This document shows, piece by piece, positions 1-6,871 of a stretch of 7,649 nucleotides of DNA (positions within the stretch are counted from its first letter, which is position 1; every line of letters begins with the position of its first letter). Below the pieces are notes generated by a model that ran no database searches, was not told the DNA's origin, and worked only from the letters and a program-made list of their open reading frames with translations. The stretch is taken from contig CANQAW010000079.1 of assembly GCA_947589525.1 (NCBI GenBank), forward strand, positions 1-7,649, read 5' to 3'. This DNA is from Candidatus Gastranaerophilales bacterium (GTDB lineage: Bacteria > Cyanobacteriota > Vampirovibrionia > Gastranaerophilales > Gastranaerophilaceae). A program made the position numbers and the translations under genes.

Positions 1-577
1 AAGGCAGAATTTGAGATTGATAAGAGGAATTAGAGAAAAGTTCTTCCACGTAAGGCAGGACTTTTTCATAGTGCGATAAAATATTATCCGCAAGAATAAC
101 CGCATTTTTATCAATAATTTTATCTACAAGCTTGAAATAATCTATATATTCTTTTTTATTTGCATCAATAAAAACAAAATCAAACTTCTCTCTTTTGTTT
201 TTTTCGATTTCTTCTTTTAAATCCTGCAAAACTATAATTGCAGAGCCGATTTTGGCTTCCGCTTCAACCTCAGGCACTAAAGATGCGAAATTTTTTCTTG
301 CGACGGATTGTCTTTTTTCCCAAAATTCAATTGTCGTTAATCTGCCTTTTGTAATTTTCAGCGCCTGTAAAATCCAAATTCCGCTGTAGCCGTTTGAAGT
401 TCCTATTTCAAGAACATTTTTTGCATTTTTTATTTTAATTAAAGTGTTTAAAAAATTTGCGCAAAATCTGTCTAAATTCCAAAATTCTTTTTGAGTTTTT
501 TCAAGCTTTGATAAAATTTCTTCGCATTTTTCATCGAAAAAAACAGGATTTAGTAATTTTATATCAAAATCTTGCAC
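1..577 (-). CDS. O-methyltransferase, SAM-dependent, family 3 (partial, C-terminus off left edge)
   Basis: This is a class I S-adenosylmethionine-dependent methyltransferase of the cation-dependent catechol/caffeoyl-CoA O-methyltransferase type. The 192 visible residues show SAM motif I (VLEIGTSNGYS, 55-65), an acidic residue closing the next strand (TTIE, E84) and FIDANKKEY (136-144). D138, with D164 and N165 of LADN, forms the D...DN set that binds the divalent metal in this family. Members usually run about 200-220 residues, so only the last 10-30 are missing beyond the left edge. The GTG at 577 is chosen as start because AAAGG lies 8 bases upstream. An in-frame GTG at 586 would overlap that Shine-Dalgarno sequence. 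It is the last visible gene of the grpE-dnaJ operon and starts 11 bases after the propeller gene's stop. The substrate cannot be read from sequence; small catechol-like phenolics are typical. Family assignment is firm, physiological role unknown. Confidence 0.88.
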   Translation of the reverse strand, partial: MQDFDIKLLNPVFFDEKCEEILSKLEKTQKEFWNLDRFCANFLNTLIKIKNAKNVLEIGTSNGYSGIWILQALKITKGRLTTIEFWEKRQSVARKNFASLVPEVEAEAKIGSAIIVLQDLKEEIEKNKREKFDFVFIDANKKEYIDYFKLVDKIIDKNAVILADNILSHYEKVLPYVEELFSNSSYQSQILP

Positions 578-585
578 AACTTGCA

Positions 586-590
586 CCTTT
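586..590 (-). promoter_or_regulatory. Ribosome binding site deciding the methyltransferase start
   Basis: AAAGG on the minus strand overlaps the TAA stop of the upstream propeller gene (589-591) and sits 8 bases before the GTG at 577. The alternative GTG at 584-586 shares a base with it and would have no other Shine-Dalgarno sequence. This favours the downstream GTG and suggests translation coupled to the preceding gene. Confidence 0.5.
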
Positions 591-2067
591 ACAGCTGAGG
601 AGTTTTATCCAGAAGAATAATATTTGCCGCATCTATATAACTTTCCTGCTTTTTAACAAGCTTCATTGTTTCAAGGTTATATAAAAGATAGTTGTTTGAA
701 TTTATTCCCGTAATCAAAAGGTTGGATGAAGGTTTTTTATCTTTTTCGTTTTGTGTTTGAACAACGGTTAAGCTTGAATAAAAACCGTCTTTTGACAGCT
801 GTTCTCTTGAAATAATTTTACCTTCGATTGTGTCATATACATCTAAATATCCTTCTTTGGAGCAAAGAATAAATATTTTTGTTCCGTACAAAACGGCATC
901 AGTCGGTTTTTTATCCGTTTCAACCGTTTCCAGCTGTTTAGCCAGTGCTTTATCAAAAATTATTAATTGAGAATCCGTTCTTGAAAAAGCGTATATGTTT
1001 GCAATATCGGTAACTATTTTCGAAACGTTATTTGCGCTTCCCATGGGCTGTACCAAATAATCGGAACCGTTTTTTGTAACGTTATAAACTTTTGAAGCAA
1101 ATTCATCATAAAATGAGATTGAATCGTCTTGGGGATTATAGGCAATTTTGGAAGGTTTTTGATTTAATTTTATAACTTGTTTTAACTGCATTGAAGCCAT
1201 ATCTATTACATAAATTGCATTTGTTGAAGAAGAAGAAACGTAAGCAAGATTATTTTTTTCATCAAGTACGGCATCGGATGCTTTGCCTTCAAGTTCAATT
1301 GTTGAAATAATTCTTTCGTCTTTAAGGTCGATTATTTCAATATTTTTGCCTGACCAGTATAAAATCAGCGCTATTTTATTGTTTTTGTCCGACAGAATTT
1401 TTAAGGGCATTGAGGATAATTTAAGTTCATATAAAGGTGATTTTGAACTTGAATCATAAACTTCAATAAATTTTGAATTTCTCGGATTAATTAATATTTT
1501 TTTGTTTTTAAAATCCGCCAAAGAAATAAATTCATCTTTTTTAATGCTTCCTGAATAATTGTTTTTTTGTTCGTTTGTTAAAAGAGAATGTTGTTCTTTG
1601 GAAGGAATTAAAAGGTCGCCTAAGGTCAACTTTAAGCTTTCAGGCACAATTAAACCTGCGGGAGTCAGCATGTCCTGAGGCATCAGACCCAGTCTTACTT
1701 TCAGAGGAAGGTCATCTTTTTTGGTCAGTGTATAATTTCCGTTTTTGTCTTTTGATACTTTTAAAAGAGAATATCCGTTGTTTAATAAAACTACTTCGGG
1801 AAGCTTTGCCAAAGAAGTATTTTGGGGATATGAGTATTCTATTGCTATGTTTTCCGTTTCCTGCAAAGCGGGGGGATACAGCGGAATAAACATAACATCG
1901 TCCGATACTGTTATAACGCTGTCAAATCTTTGCTGTGCCTGAGGAATGTTTGCTTTTATATATTTCCAAACATCTTCGGGTAATTTGGAAGCAAAAACCA
2001 TATTTTGACTTATAAAAAATATAAATAAAAATAAAAGTTTTACCGTTTTAGTAATGTTTATTTTCAT
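589..2067 (-). CDS. Secreted seven-bladed beta-propeller (YncE/YVTN-like) protein of unknown function
   Basis: This 492-residue protein begins with a Sec signal peptide: a lysine-containing N-region, hydrophobic core LLFLFIFFI (11-19), and probable cleavage after VFA (24-26), so it should act outside the cytoplasmic membrane. Residues 28-190 form an N-terminal region I do not recognise. From about 198 a degenerate repeat recurs: IEVYD (201), IEIID (243), IYVID (285), KVYNV (326), LIIFD (368), LDVYD (408) and LLYNL (461), mostly 41-43 residues apart, each normally followed by a turn and a second strand. Seven units at this spacing indicate a beta-propeller of the YVTN/YncE (lactonase-like) or WD40-like fold. 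I see no catalytic motif; such proteins usually bind partners or ligands. The start has GGAGGA (2071-2076) just upstream. It lies 11 bases after dnaJ and 11 before the methyltransferase, so it is probably cotranscribed. Fold likely, function unknown. Confidence 0.75.
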   Translation of the reverse strand: MKINITKTVKLLFLFIFFISQNMVFASKLPEDVWKYIKANIPQAQQRFDSVITVSDDVMFIPLYPPALQETENIAIEYSYPQNTSLAKLPEVVLLNNGYSLLKVSKDKNGNYTLTKKDDLPLKVRLGLMPQDMLTPAGLIVPESLKLTLGDLLIPSKEQHSLLTNEQKNNYSGSIKKDEFISLADFKNKKILINPRNSKFIEVYDSSSKSPLYELKLSSMPLKILSDKNNKIALILYWSGKNIEIIDLKDERIISTIELEGKASDAVLDEKNNLAYVSSSSTNAIYVIDMASMQLKQVIKLNQKPSKIAYNPQDDSISFYDEFASKVYNVTKNGSDYLVQPMGSANNVSKIVTDIANIYAFSRTDSQLIIFDKALAKQLETVETDKKPTDAVLYGTKIFILCSKEGYLDVYDTIEGKIISREQLSKDGFYSSLTVVQTQNEKDKKPSSNLLITGINSNNYLLYNLETMKLVKKQESYIDAANIILLDKTPQL

Positions 2068-2078
2068 TTTTCCTCCGT

Positions 2079-3197
2079 TTATTTTTTTAGTGCGGATTTA
2101 ACCTTTCCAAGAATGCTTTCTTGCTGTTGTTTAGAAATTATAAAGAGTTCTCTGTATAATTTTTCTTCCTGAGGGGTTAATTTTTTGGGAATTACTACTC
2201 TAAGCTCAACATGATGGTTTCCTTTTTGAGTATCGCTTCCCAGATATGGAACTCCCTGATTTTTTAAAGTAATTCTGTCCCCGTTTTGGCTTCCTGCGGG
2301 TATTTTTAACACCGCTTCACCGTGTATTGTTTTAATTACGACTTCATCTCCCATAACCGCCTGAGGCGCGGTTATTTTAAGAGTTGTGAAAATATCAAAG
2401 CCTTGACGTATAAATTCTTTTGATTGAGTTGTATGAATTACAACATATAAATCACCGTTTCTGCCCCCGTTTTTGCCTGCGTTTCCTTCATGTGCTATTC
2501 GCATTTTAGACCCGTGTTCAACTCCGTGGGGAATTTTTATGGTTAATTTCTTTTCTTTTTCAACTGCTCCCGCTCCGTGACAGGTTTTGCAGTATGATTT
2601 AGGGTCTTTGCCTGTTCCGTGGCAGTTAGGACAGGTTGTAACCGAAGTAAAAGAACCGAGGATTGTCTGCGTGCTTTTTTGAACTCTGCCCTGACCGTGG
2701 CAAACGGGGCAGACCGAGTCTTTTGCATTTTTGTCTATTCCGGTTGAATTGCAATCTTCGCAGGGTTCAAGGTGTCTTATTTTAATTTCTTTTTCAAGCC
2801 CGAAGCAAGCTTCCAAAAAGTCTATTTCTATATCCAGTCTTAAATCATCACCGTCCGTTGGAGCATTCGGATTTCTTGAATAGCCCGAAGAAAAACCCGA
2901 AAAGCCTCCGCCAAAAAACGAGGAAAATATATCCGACAGGTCGATATCTCCCATATTGAAGGCATTGGGGTTAAAGCCGGCATTTTGAAGCCCGTCTTCT
3001 CCGTATCTGTCGTAAATTTCTCTTTTATTGTCATCGGATAAAGTTTCGTAGGCTTTTCCTATTTCTTTAAACTTTTCCGCTGCATCCGGTGCTTTGTTTA
3101 TATCAGGGTGATACTGTCTTGCTTTTTGTCTGAAAGCTTTTTTAAGCTCTTCTTTGGTTGCATTTCTATCTACGCCCAATATTTCATAATAATCCAT
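2079..3197 (-). CDS. dnaJ: Chaperone protein DnaJ (Hsp40)
   Basis: DnaJ is the J-domain co-chaperone that delivers unfolded clients to DnaK and stimulates its ATPase in the cytoplasm. The 372-residue protein has the full type I layout: J domain (1-70) with the essential HPD at 30-32; Gly/Phe-rich linker (about 74-112); four zinc-binding CxxC units with cysteines 146/149, 163/166, 189/192 and 203/206; two C-terminal substrate-binding beta domains (about 215-338) and a charged tail. All eight zinc cysteines are present; the first unit reads CEDCNSTG, with Ser for the usual central Gly. Length is normal for the family. The start MDYYEILGV is canonical, and AAGGAAG (3208-3214), inside the last codons of grpE, is its probable ribosome binding site. 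The 2-base gap to grpE points to cotranscription and translational coupling. Identification is secure. Confidence 0.97.
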   Translation of the reverse strand: MDYYEILGVDRNATKEELKKAFRQKARQYHPDINKAPDAAEKFKEIGKAYETLSDDNKREIYDRYGEDGLQNAGFNPNAFNMGDIDLSDIFSSFFGGGFSGFSSGYSRNPNAPTDGDDLRLDIEIDFLEACFGLEKEIKIRHLEPCEDCNSTGIDKNAKDSVCPVCHGQGRVQKSTQTILGSFTSVTTCPNCHGTGKDPKSYCKTCHGAGAVEKEKKLTIKIPHGVEHGSKMRIAHEGNAGKNGGRNGDLYVVIHTTQSKEFIRQGFDIFTTLKITAPQAVMGDEVVIKTIHGEAVLKIPAGSQNGDRITLKNQGVPYLGSDTQKGNHHVELRVVIPKKLTPQEEKLYRELFIISKQQQESILGKVKSALKK

Positions 3198-3199
3198 TG

Positions 3200-3796
3200 T
3201 TATTCATCTTCCTTTTTTTGTGCAACAGCAACTGCCACAAGGGACGGTCTTATAACCCTGTTTTCCATTTTATAGCCTTTTTGAGCAATTTGTGCGATTG
3301 TATCGGGTTCAAATTCATCTGTTACAATTTGTGTTATTGCTTCATGCTCAGCGGGATTAAATGCTTTTCCGAGACAGTCTATTTCTTCAAGCCCCGCCTT
3401 TTTTAAAGTATCAAGAAGCTGTTTGTAAGCAACTTCATAGCTTTCTTTAACAATTTTAACATCTTCAATTTCTTTTAAGTGTTCTTGCGCTCTGTCAAAA
3501 GTATCCAGTGCGGGAATAATTTTTTTCATTAAATCCGCACAAGCATATTTTGAAAGCTCATCTCTTTCCTGAAGCGTTCTTTTTCTATAGTTGTCAAAAT
3601 CCGCTAAAAGTCTTAAATATTTGTTGTTTAAGTCATCTAACTGCTGAGATAAGTCAGGCTCGTTTTCTTTTGCTTCTTCTTCTTTTTCAGGATTTTCTTT
3701 TATTTCTTCCGTTGTTGAATTTTGCTCTTGTGTTATTTCTTTTTGTTCGTTTTCTTCTATGTTTTCTTCAGAAAAAGGATTTTTTTCTTCTTGCAT
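3200..3796 (-). CDS. grpE: Nucleotide exchange factor GrpE
   Basis: GrpE releases ADP from DnaK, resetting the DnaK-DnaJ chaperone cycle, and works as a cytoplasmic dimer. The 198-residue protein has a very acidic, Glu/Gln/Asn-rich and probably disordered N-terminus (1-48); a long helical, coiled-coil region (about 48-110) with the conserved stretch LLADFDNYRKR (63-73); and the C-terminal beta-wing with FNPAEHEA (147-154) and the family signature GYKMENRVIRPSLV (174-187). Length is typical. The start is supported by AAAGGAG (3802-3808) five bases upstream. It is the first gene of the operon, reading from the promoter at 3830-3857 into dnaJ. In many bacteria hrcA precedes grpE and dnaK follows; here a divergent HD-domain gene lies upstream and dnaJ follows directly. 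Identification is secure. Confidence 0.96.
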   Translation of the reverse strand: MQEEKNPFSEENIEENEQKEITQEQNSTTEEIKENPEKEEEAKENEPDLSQQLDDLNNKYLRLLADFDNYRKRTLQERDELSKYACADLMKKIIPALDTFDRAQEHLKEIEDVKIVKESYEVAYKQLLDTLKKAGLEEIDCLGKAFNPAEHEAITQIVTDEFEPDTIAQIAQKGYKMENRVIRPSLVAVAVAQKKEDE

Positions 3797-3829
3797 TTTC
3801 TCTCCTTTTATTTGGGGTCATCTATTTAT

Positions 3830-3857
3830 ATTATAAATTATGAATTATCATTGTCGA
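3830..3857 (-). promoter_or_regulatory. Predicted sigma70-type promoter for grpE-dnaJ operon
   Basis: On the minus strand, TCGACA (3852-3857) is followed after 16 bases by a perfect TATAAT (3830-3835). The expected start near 3823 leaves about 26 bases of leader containing the AAAGGAG ribosome binding site. It lies in the 141-base gap between divergent genes. No CIRCE element (TTAGCACTC-N9-GAGTGCTAA) is present. The region is AT-rich, so chance matches are possible, but both hexamers and the spacing are good. Confidence 0.55.
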
Positions 3858-3878
3858 GTATTCAATTGTTTATTTTAT

Positions 3879-3908
3879 TTGTTAAAAAGTTACAATTTTG
3901 TGTATAAT
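3879..3908 (+). promoter_or_regulatory. Predicted sigma70-type promoter for the HD-domain gene
   Basis: TTGTTA (3879-3884) and a perfect TATAAT (3903-3908) are separated by 18 bases. The expected start near 3915 gives a leader of about 23 bases with GGAAAG (3928-3933) four bases before the ATG at 3938. This promoter is back to back with that of grpE; their -35 elements are about 20 bases apart, so the two could share regulatory proteins. Confidence 0.5.
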
Positions 3909-3937
3909 TAAATTATAAGTATATTACGGAAAGAAAA

Positions 3938-4744
3938 ATGAAATCACCTAAAGAAATAAGCATTGAAACAAAAATTTTAAATAAATTATCAAAGTACGAG
4001 CCTTGTTTAAAACTTGCAAAATATTTAATAGATGACGTTGAACTTCAGGAAATGCAGGATTATGCAAACAATGTTTCAATTAAAAGGCTTGGTTTTAACG
4101 ACCACGGGCCTGTTCACATGCGTCAGGTTGCAAATAATGCAATTAAAATGTTAAACATTTTGCATGATTTTGATATTCAAACTTCACTTGAAAAAGAAGA
4201 AATAGGAACTTTTGAAGACAGCTTGTGCGCTATTATTATTGCGGGATTAATGCATGACCTCGGAATGATGATAGGACGCCAATCTCATGAACAAATGTCA
4301 ACTATTATGGCGACTCCTATTATAGACAGAGCTCTTCAACATGTTTTCGGCGATGATATAAGAAGAAAGGTTATAATCCGTTCTCTGGCTATAGAATCAA
4401 TAATAGGACACATGTCAACCAGAAAAATCCATTCAATTGAAGCCGGAATTATATTAATCGCAGACGGCTGTGATATGACAAAAGGCAGAGCCAGAATTCC
4501 TCTTGCAATCAATAATGCTCCCCGTGTCGGTGATATTCATAAATATAGCGCAAACGCCATAACAAGGGTGAAAATTTGCCATGGGGAAAGAAAACCGATT
4601 AAGATAGATATTGAAATGAGTCAGGATGTCGGATTTTTCCAAATTGAAGAAGTTTTATTAACAAAAGTCGATTCTTCTCCCGCAAAAGAATATATAGAGC
4701 TTTATGCGGGAATTGTTAATCAGGAGCATAAATGCTATTTATAA
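3938..4744 (+). CDS. HD-domain metal-dependent phosphohydrolase, archaeal-type family
   Basis: This 268-residue soluble protein belongs to the HD superfamily of metal-dependent phosphohydrolases. Visible candidate metal ligands are H56/H60 in NDHGPVH, H106-D107 in LMHDLG, H117, H158 in IIGHMS, and D176 or D179 in ADGCDMTKGRARIP (175-188). The extra histidines beyond the minimal H-HD-D set suggest a two-metal centre, as in several phosphodiesterase branches, but it lacks a GYP motif. After the HD core, residues 190-268 (DIHKYSANAI, KPIKIDIEMS, GFFQIEEVLL) form a second small domain. From memory, this combination of KGRARIP followed by the DIH, KPI and FQIEE segments matches an uncharacterised HD family common in archaea (COG3294-like). 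Substrate is unknown; nucleotides or cyclic nucleotides are usual for the superfamily. It has its own promoter, diverges from grpE, and converges on uvrB with one base between stop codons. Confidence 0.82.
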   Translation: MKSPKEISIETKILNKLSKYEPCLKLAKYLIDDVELQEMQDYANNVSIKRLGFNDHGPVHMRQVANNAIKMLNILHDFDIQTSLEKEEIGTFEDSLCAIIIAGLMHDLGMMIGRQSHEQMSTIMATPIIDRALQHVFGDDIRRKVIIRSLAIESIIGHMSTRKIHSIEAGIILIADGCDMTKGRARIPLAINNAPRVGDIHKYSANAITRVKICHGERKPIKIDIEMSQDVGFFQIEEVLLTKVDSSPAKEYIELYAGIVNQEHKCYL

Positions 4745-4772
4745 GTTAACTTATAATGCTCTTTAATTTTTT
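4722..4772 (+). terminator. Possible terminator hairpin spanning the convergent gene ends
   Basis: AGGAGCAT (4722-4729) can pair with ATGCTCTT (4756-4763; one G-U pair). The inner arm TATAAG/CTTATA (4740-4745 with 4750-4755, loop TTAA) stacks on it after a one-sided bulge of about 10 bases. The T-rich tract 4762-4772, interrupted by two A's, follows on the plus strand. The inner part is a perfect 18-base palindrome, TTATAAGTTAACTTATAA (4739-4756), containing both stop codons. The stem is AT-rich and bulged, so termination would be modest. No T-run follows on the minus strand, so it fits the HD gene better than uvrB. Confidence 0.35.
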
Positions 4773-6746
4773 AATTTCGTCTCTCAATTGAATTGCGCTT
4801 TCAAAATCAAGCTCGTGTGCGCATTTGTTCATTTGATTTTCAAGTTTTTTAATAAGCTTCGGTATATCTTTAATTTCGATTTTTTGTTCAACCAAATGCT
4901 CGGCTACGATATCTTCCGTGCTTCGATAGCTTTGAACCAAAGATAAAAGGTTATTTTGAACGGCTTTTTTGATAGTTTTTGGGGTGATATTATGAATTTT
5001 ATTATATTCAAGCTGTATTGACCTTCTTCTTTTTGTTTCATCAAGCGCTGTTTTCATCGAATCCGTGATTTTATCGCCGTACATTATAACTTTGCCTTTA
5101 GAATTTCTTGCGCTTCTTCCGATAGTTTGAATTAATGATGTTTCGCATCTTAAAAACCCTTCTTTATCAGCATCCATTATGGCAACAAGAGACACTTCGG
5201 GAATATCCAGCCCTTCTCTTAAAAGATTAACCCCGACCAGTATATCAAATTCTCCTAATCTTAAATCTCTTAAAATTTCAACACGTTCAAGCGATTTTAC
5301 TTCGCTATGAAGATATCTTACTTTTAAACCTTTTGTTTGAAGATAATTTGTTAATTCTTCCGCCATTTTTTTAGTTAAGGTGGTAATTAAAGTCCTTTCT
5401 TTCCTTTGCGTTACTTTGTTTATTTCAGATATCAAATCCTGCACTTGATTTTGCGTGGGGCGAACCTCGATATCGGGGTCTAAAAGCCCTGTCGGTCTAA
5501 TAATTTGTTCCACTATTTGAGCTGATTCTTTTTTCTCAAAATCAGCGGGTGTTGCCGAGATAAAGATTTTTTGAGCGTTTTTATCATCAATTTTTTTATA
5601 AAATTCTTCAAAAGTTAAAGGCCTGTTATCTTTTGCGCAAGGCAGGCGAAAGCCGTAATCAACAAGCACTTCTTTTCTTGATTTGTCCCCAAAATACATT
5701 CCTTTTAACTGAGGGATTGTAACGTGAGATTCATCTATCACAAGTAAAAAACCATCCCCGAAATAGTCTAATAATGTAGCGGGCGGAGTCCCGGGGAGTC
5801 TTCGCTCTATTATTCTTGAATAATTTTCAATACCTGAACAATAGCCCATTTCTCTAATCATTTCAATATCGTAATTCACTCTTTGAGAAAGCCTTTGCGC
5901 TTCAACGATTTTATTTTGATTTTTAAGCTCCGCTAATCTGTTGTTTAATTCTTCTTTTATTAAAGAAATTGTTTCTTCAACATTTTCATCATAAGAAAGA
6001 TAATGCACCGCAGGATAAATAACTATTTCAGAGGGTTTTTCGATGATTTCACCCGTTACATAATCAATTCTTGTGATTGCTTCAATTTCATCACCGAAAA
6101 AAGAAATCCGATTTATTATTTTTTCAAAACTCGGCATTATTTCAACAACGTCTCCCCGTGCTCTAAATGTTGAGCGTTTTAATTCAACGTCGTTTCTCTC
6201 ATACCTGACCCCTGTCAGATAAGTTAAAAGGTCTTTTCTTGTTAATTCCTGCCCCGCGCAGAGAGTGACCGTTCCTTTAAAATAATTTTCAGGCAGCCCT
6301 AAACCATAGATACAGCTGACTGATGCTACTACTATAACGTCGTTTCTTTCATACAGGCTTCTTGTTGTGTTATGGCGAAGCCTATCTATTTCATCATTTA
6401 TTGTTGCCGATTTTTCAATATATGTATCGGTTCTTGGGATATATGCTTCAGGTTGGTAGTAATCATAATAAGAAATAAAATATTCAACCGCATTATCGGG
6501 GAAAAGCTCTTTAAATTCGTTATATAACTGAGCAGCCAGAGTTTTATTGTGGGCAATGACCAAAGTCGGTTTTTGGACATTTTGAATAACGTTTGCAATT
6601 GTAAAAGTCTTGCCCGACCCTGTTACGCCTAAAAGAGTTTGAGAATTACAGCCCGAATTTAATCCTTGCGTTAATTGTTTAATTGCTTTGGGTTGGTCGC
6701 CCGAGGGAGAAAATTGCGATTTTAAATTAAATTTATGATATTGCAT
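4746..6746 (-). CDS. uvrB: UvrABC system protein B (excinuclease subunit B)
   Basis: UvrB is the damage-verifying helicase-like subunit of nucleotide excision repair: UvrA loads it at lesions, its beta-hairpin probes the strand, and it recruits UvrC for incision. The 666-residue protein is full length. It has Walker A GVTGSGKT (40-47); the aromatic beta-hairpin YYDYYQPEAYIP (93-104); Walker B DESH (338-341); ISATP (396-400); the helicase motifs VGVNLLREGLDIPE (504-517) and QTIGRSARN (540-548); and a C-terminal UVR domain (about 628-664) for UvrA/UvrC contact. The N-terminus (F-SPSGDQPKAI) aligns with the usual UvrB start, and an in-frame TAG lies four codons upstream of the ATG, fixing the start. 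No Shine-Dalgarno sequence precedes it. It stands alone, diverging from the right-edge gene and converging on the HD gene. Identification is secure. Confidence 0.98.
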   Translation of the reverse strand: MQYHKFNLKSQFSPSGDQPKAIKQLTQGLNSGCNSQTLLGVTGSGKTFTIANVIQNVQKPTLVIAHNKTLAAQLYNEFKELFPDNAVEYFISYYDYYQPEAYIPRTDTYIEKSATINDEIDRLRHNTTRSLYERNDVIVVASVSCIYGLGLPENYFKGTVTLCAGQELTRKDLLTYLTGVRYERNDVELKRSTFRARGDVVEIMPSFEKIINRISFFGDEIEAITRIDYVTGEIIEKPSEIVIYPAVHYLSYDENVEETISLIKEELNNRLAELKNQNKIVEAQRLSQRVNYDIEMIREMGYCSGIENYSRIIERRLPGTPPATLLDYFGDGFLLVIDESHVTIPQLKGMYFGDKSRKEVLVDYGFRLPCAKDNRPLTFEEFYKKIDDKNAQKIFISATPADFEKKESAQIVEQIIRPTGLLDPDIEVRPTQNQVQDLISEINKVTQRKERTLITTLTKKMAEELTNYLQTKGLKVRYLHSEVKSLERVEILRDLRLGEFDILVGVNLLREGLDIPEVSLVAIMDADKEGFLRCETSLIQTIGRSARNSKGKVIMYGDKITDSMKTALDETKRRRSIQLEYNKIHNITPKTIKKAVQNNLLSLVQSYRSTEDIVAEHLVEQKIEIKDIPKLIKKLENQMNKCAHELDFESAIQLRDEIKKLKSIIS

Positions 6747-6752
6747 ATTTAA

Positions 6753-6781
6753 ATACTAAACTAATTAATATGTTAATTCAA
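6753..6781 (-). promoter_or_regulatory. Predicted uvrB promoter, placing transcription start at or beside the ATG
   Basis: On the minus strand TTGAAT (6776-6781) and TAGTAT (6753-6758) are separated by exactly 17 bases. Only six bases separate the -10 hexamer from the uvrB ATG at 6746, so the predicted start falls on or within about two bases of the initiation codon. The -10 matches consensus at 4 of 6 positions and the surroundings are AT-rich, so this is tentative. The spacer holds the inverted repeat at 6763-6778. Confidence 0.4.
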
Positions 6782-6842
6782 TTGTTAAGATATATGAAGC
6801 TAAAAAACCCCGTTATTGCTGAATTTTTTATTTATTATTTTT

Positions 6843-6871
6843 TTAAACACACAGAAAAAGACAAATATATT
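6843..6871 (+). promoter_or_regulatory. Weak candidate promoter for the right-edge gene
   Basis: TTAAAC (6843-6848) and TATATT (6866-6871) are separated by 17 bases. The -10 matches at 5 of 6 positions but the -35 at only 3. Transcription would start near 6878, leaving about 44 bases of leader before the ATG at 6922. In such AT-rich sequence this is a weak prediction. Confidence 0.25.

Noticed and set aside
195..684. Two short plus-strand frames across the methyltransferase and the end of the propeller gene.
   Set aside because: They run antisense to a recognised methyltransferase with intact motifs and to the propeller C-terminus, and their translations look like reversed AT-rich coding.
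1575..1889. A 104-residue plus-strand frame antisense to the propeller gene.
   Set aside because: It is wholly inside a well-supported gene on the other strand, with no recognisable domain or credible ribosome binding site.
3550..3843. A 97-residue plus-strand frame that looks like a highly hydrophobic membrane protein.
   Set aside because: It lies antisense to grpE, whose N-terminal coding is rich in Glu and Lys codons. Those read backwards as Phe and Leu, creating artificial hydrophobicity. It has no independent support.
3797..3937. A possible CIRCE (HrcA) operator upstream of grpE.
   Set aside because: GAGTATTC is the closest fragment, but the partner arm and N9 spacing are missing.
6801..6846. 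A-run, CCCCG and T-runs resembling a terminator between divergent genes.
   Set aside because: There is no complementary G-rich arm to form a stem, and neither flanking gene ends here.
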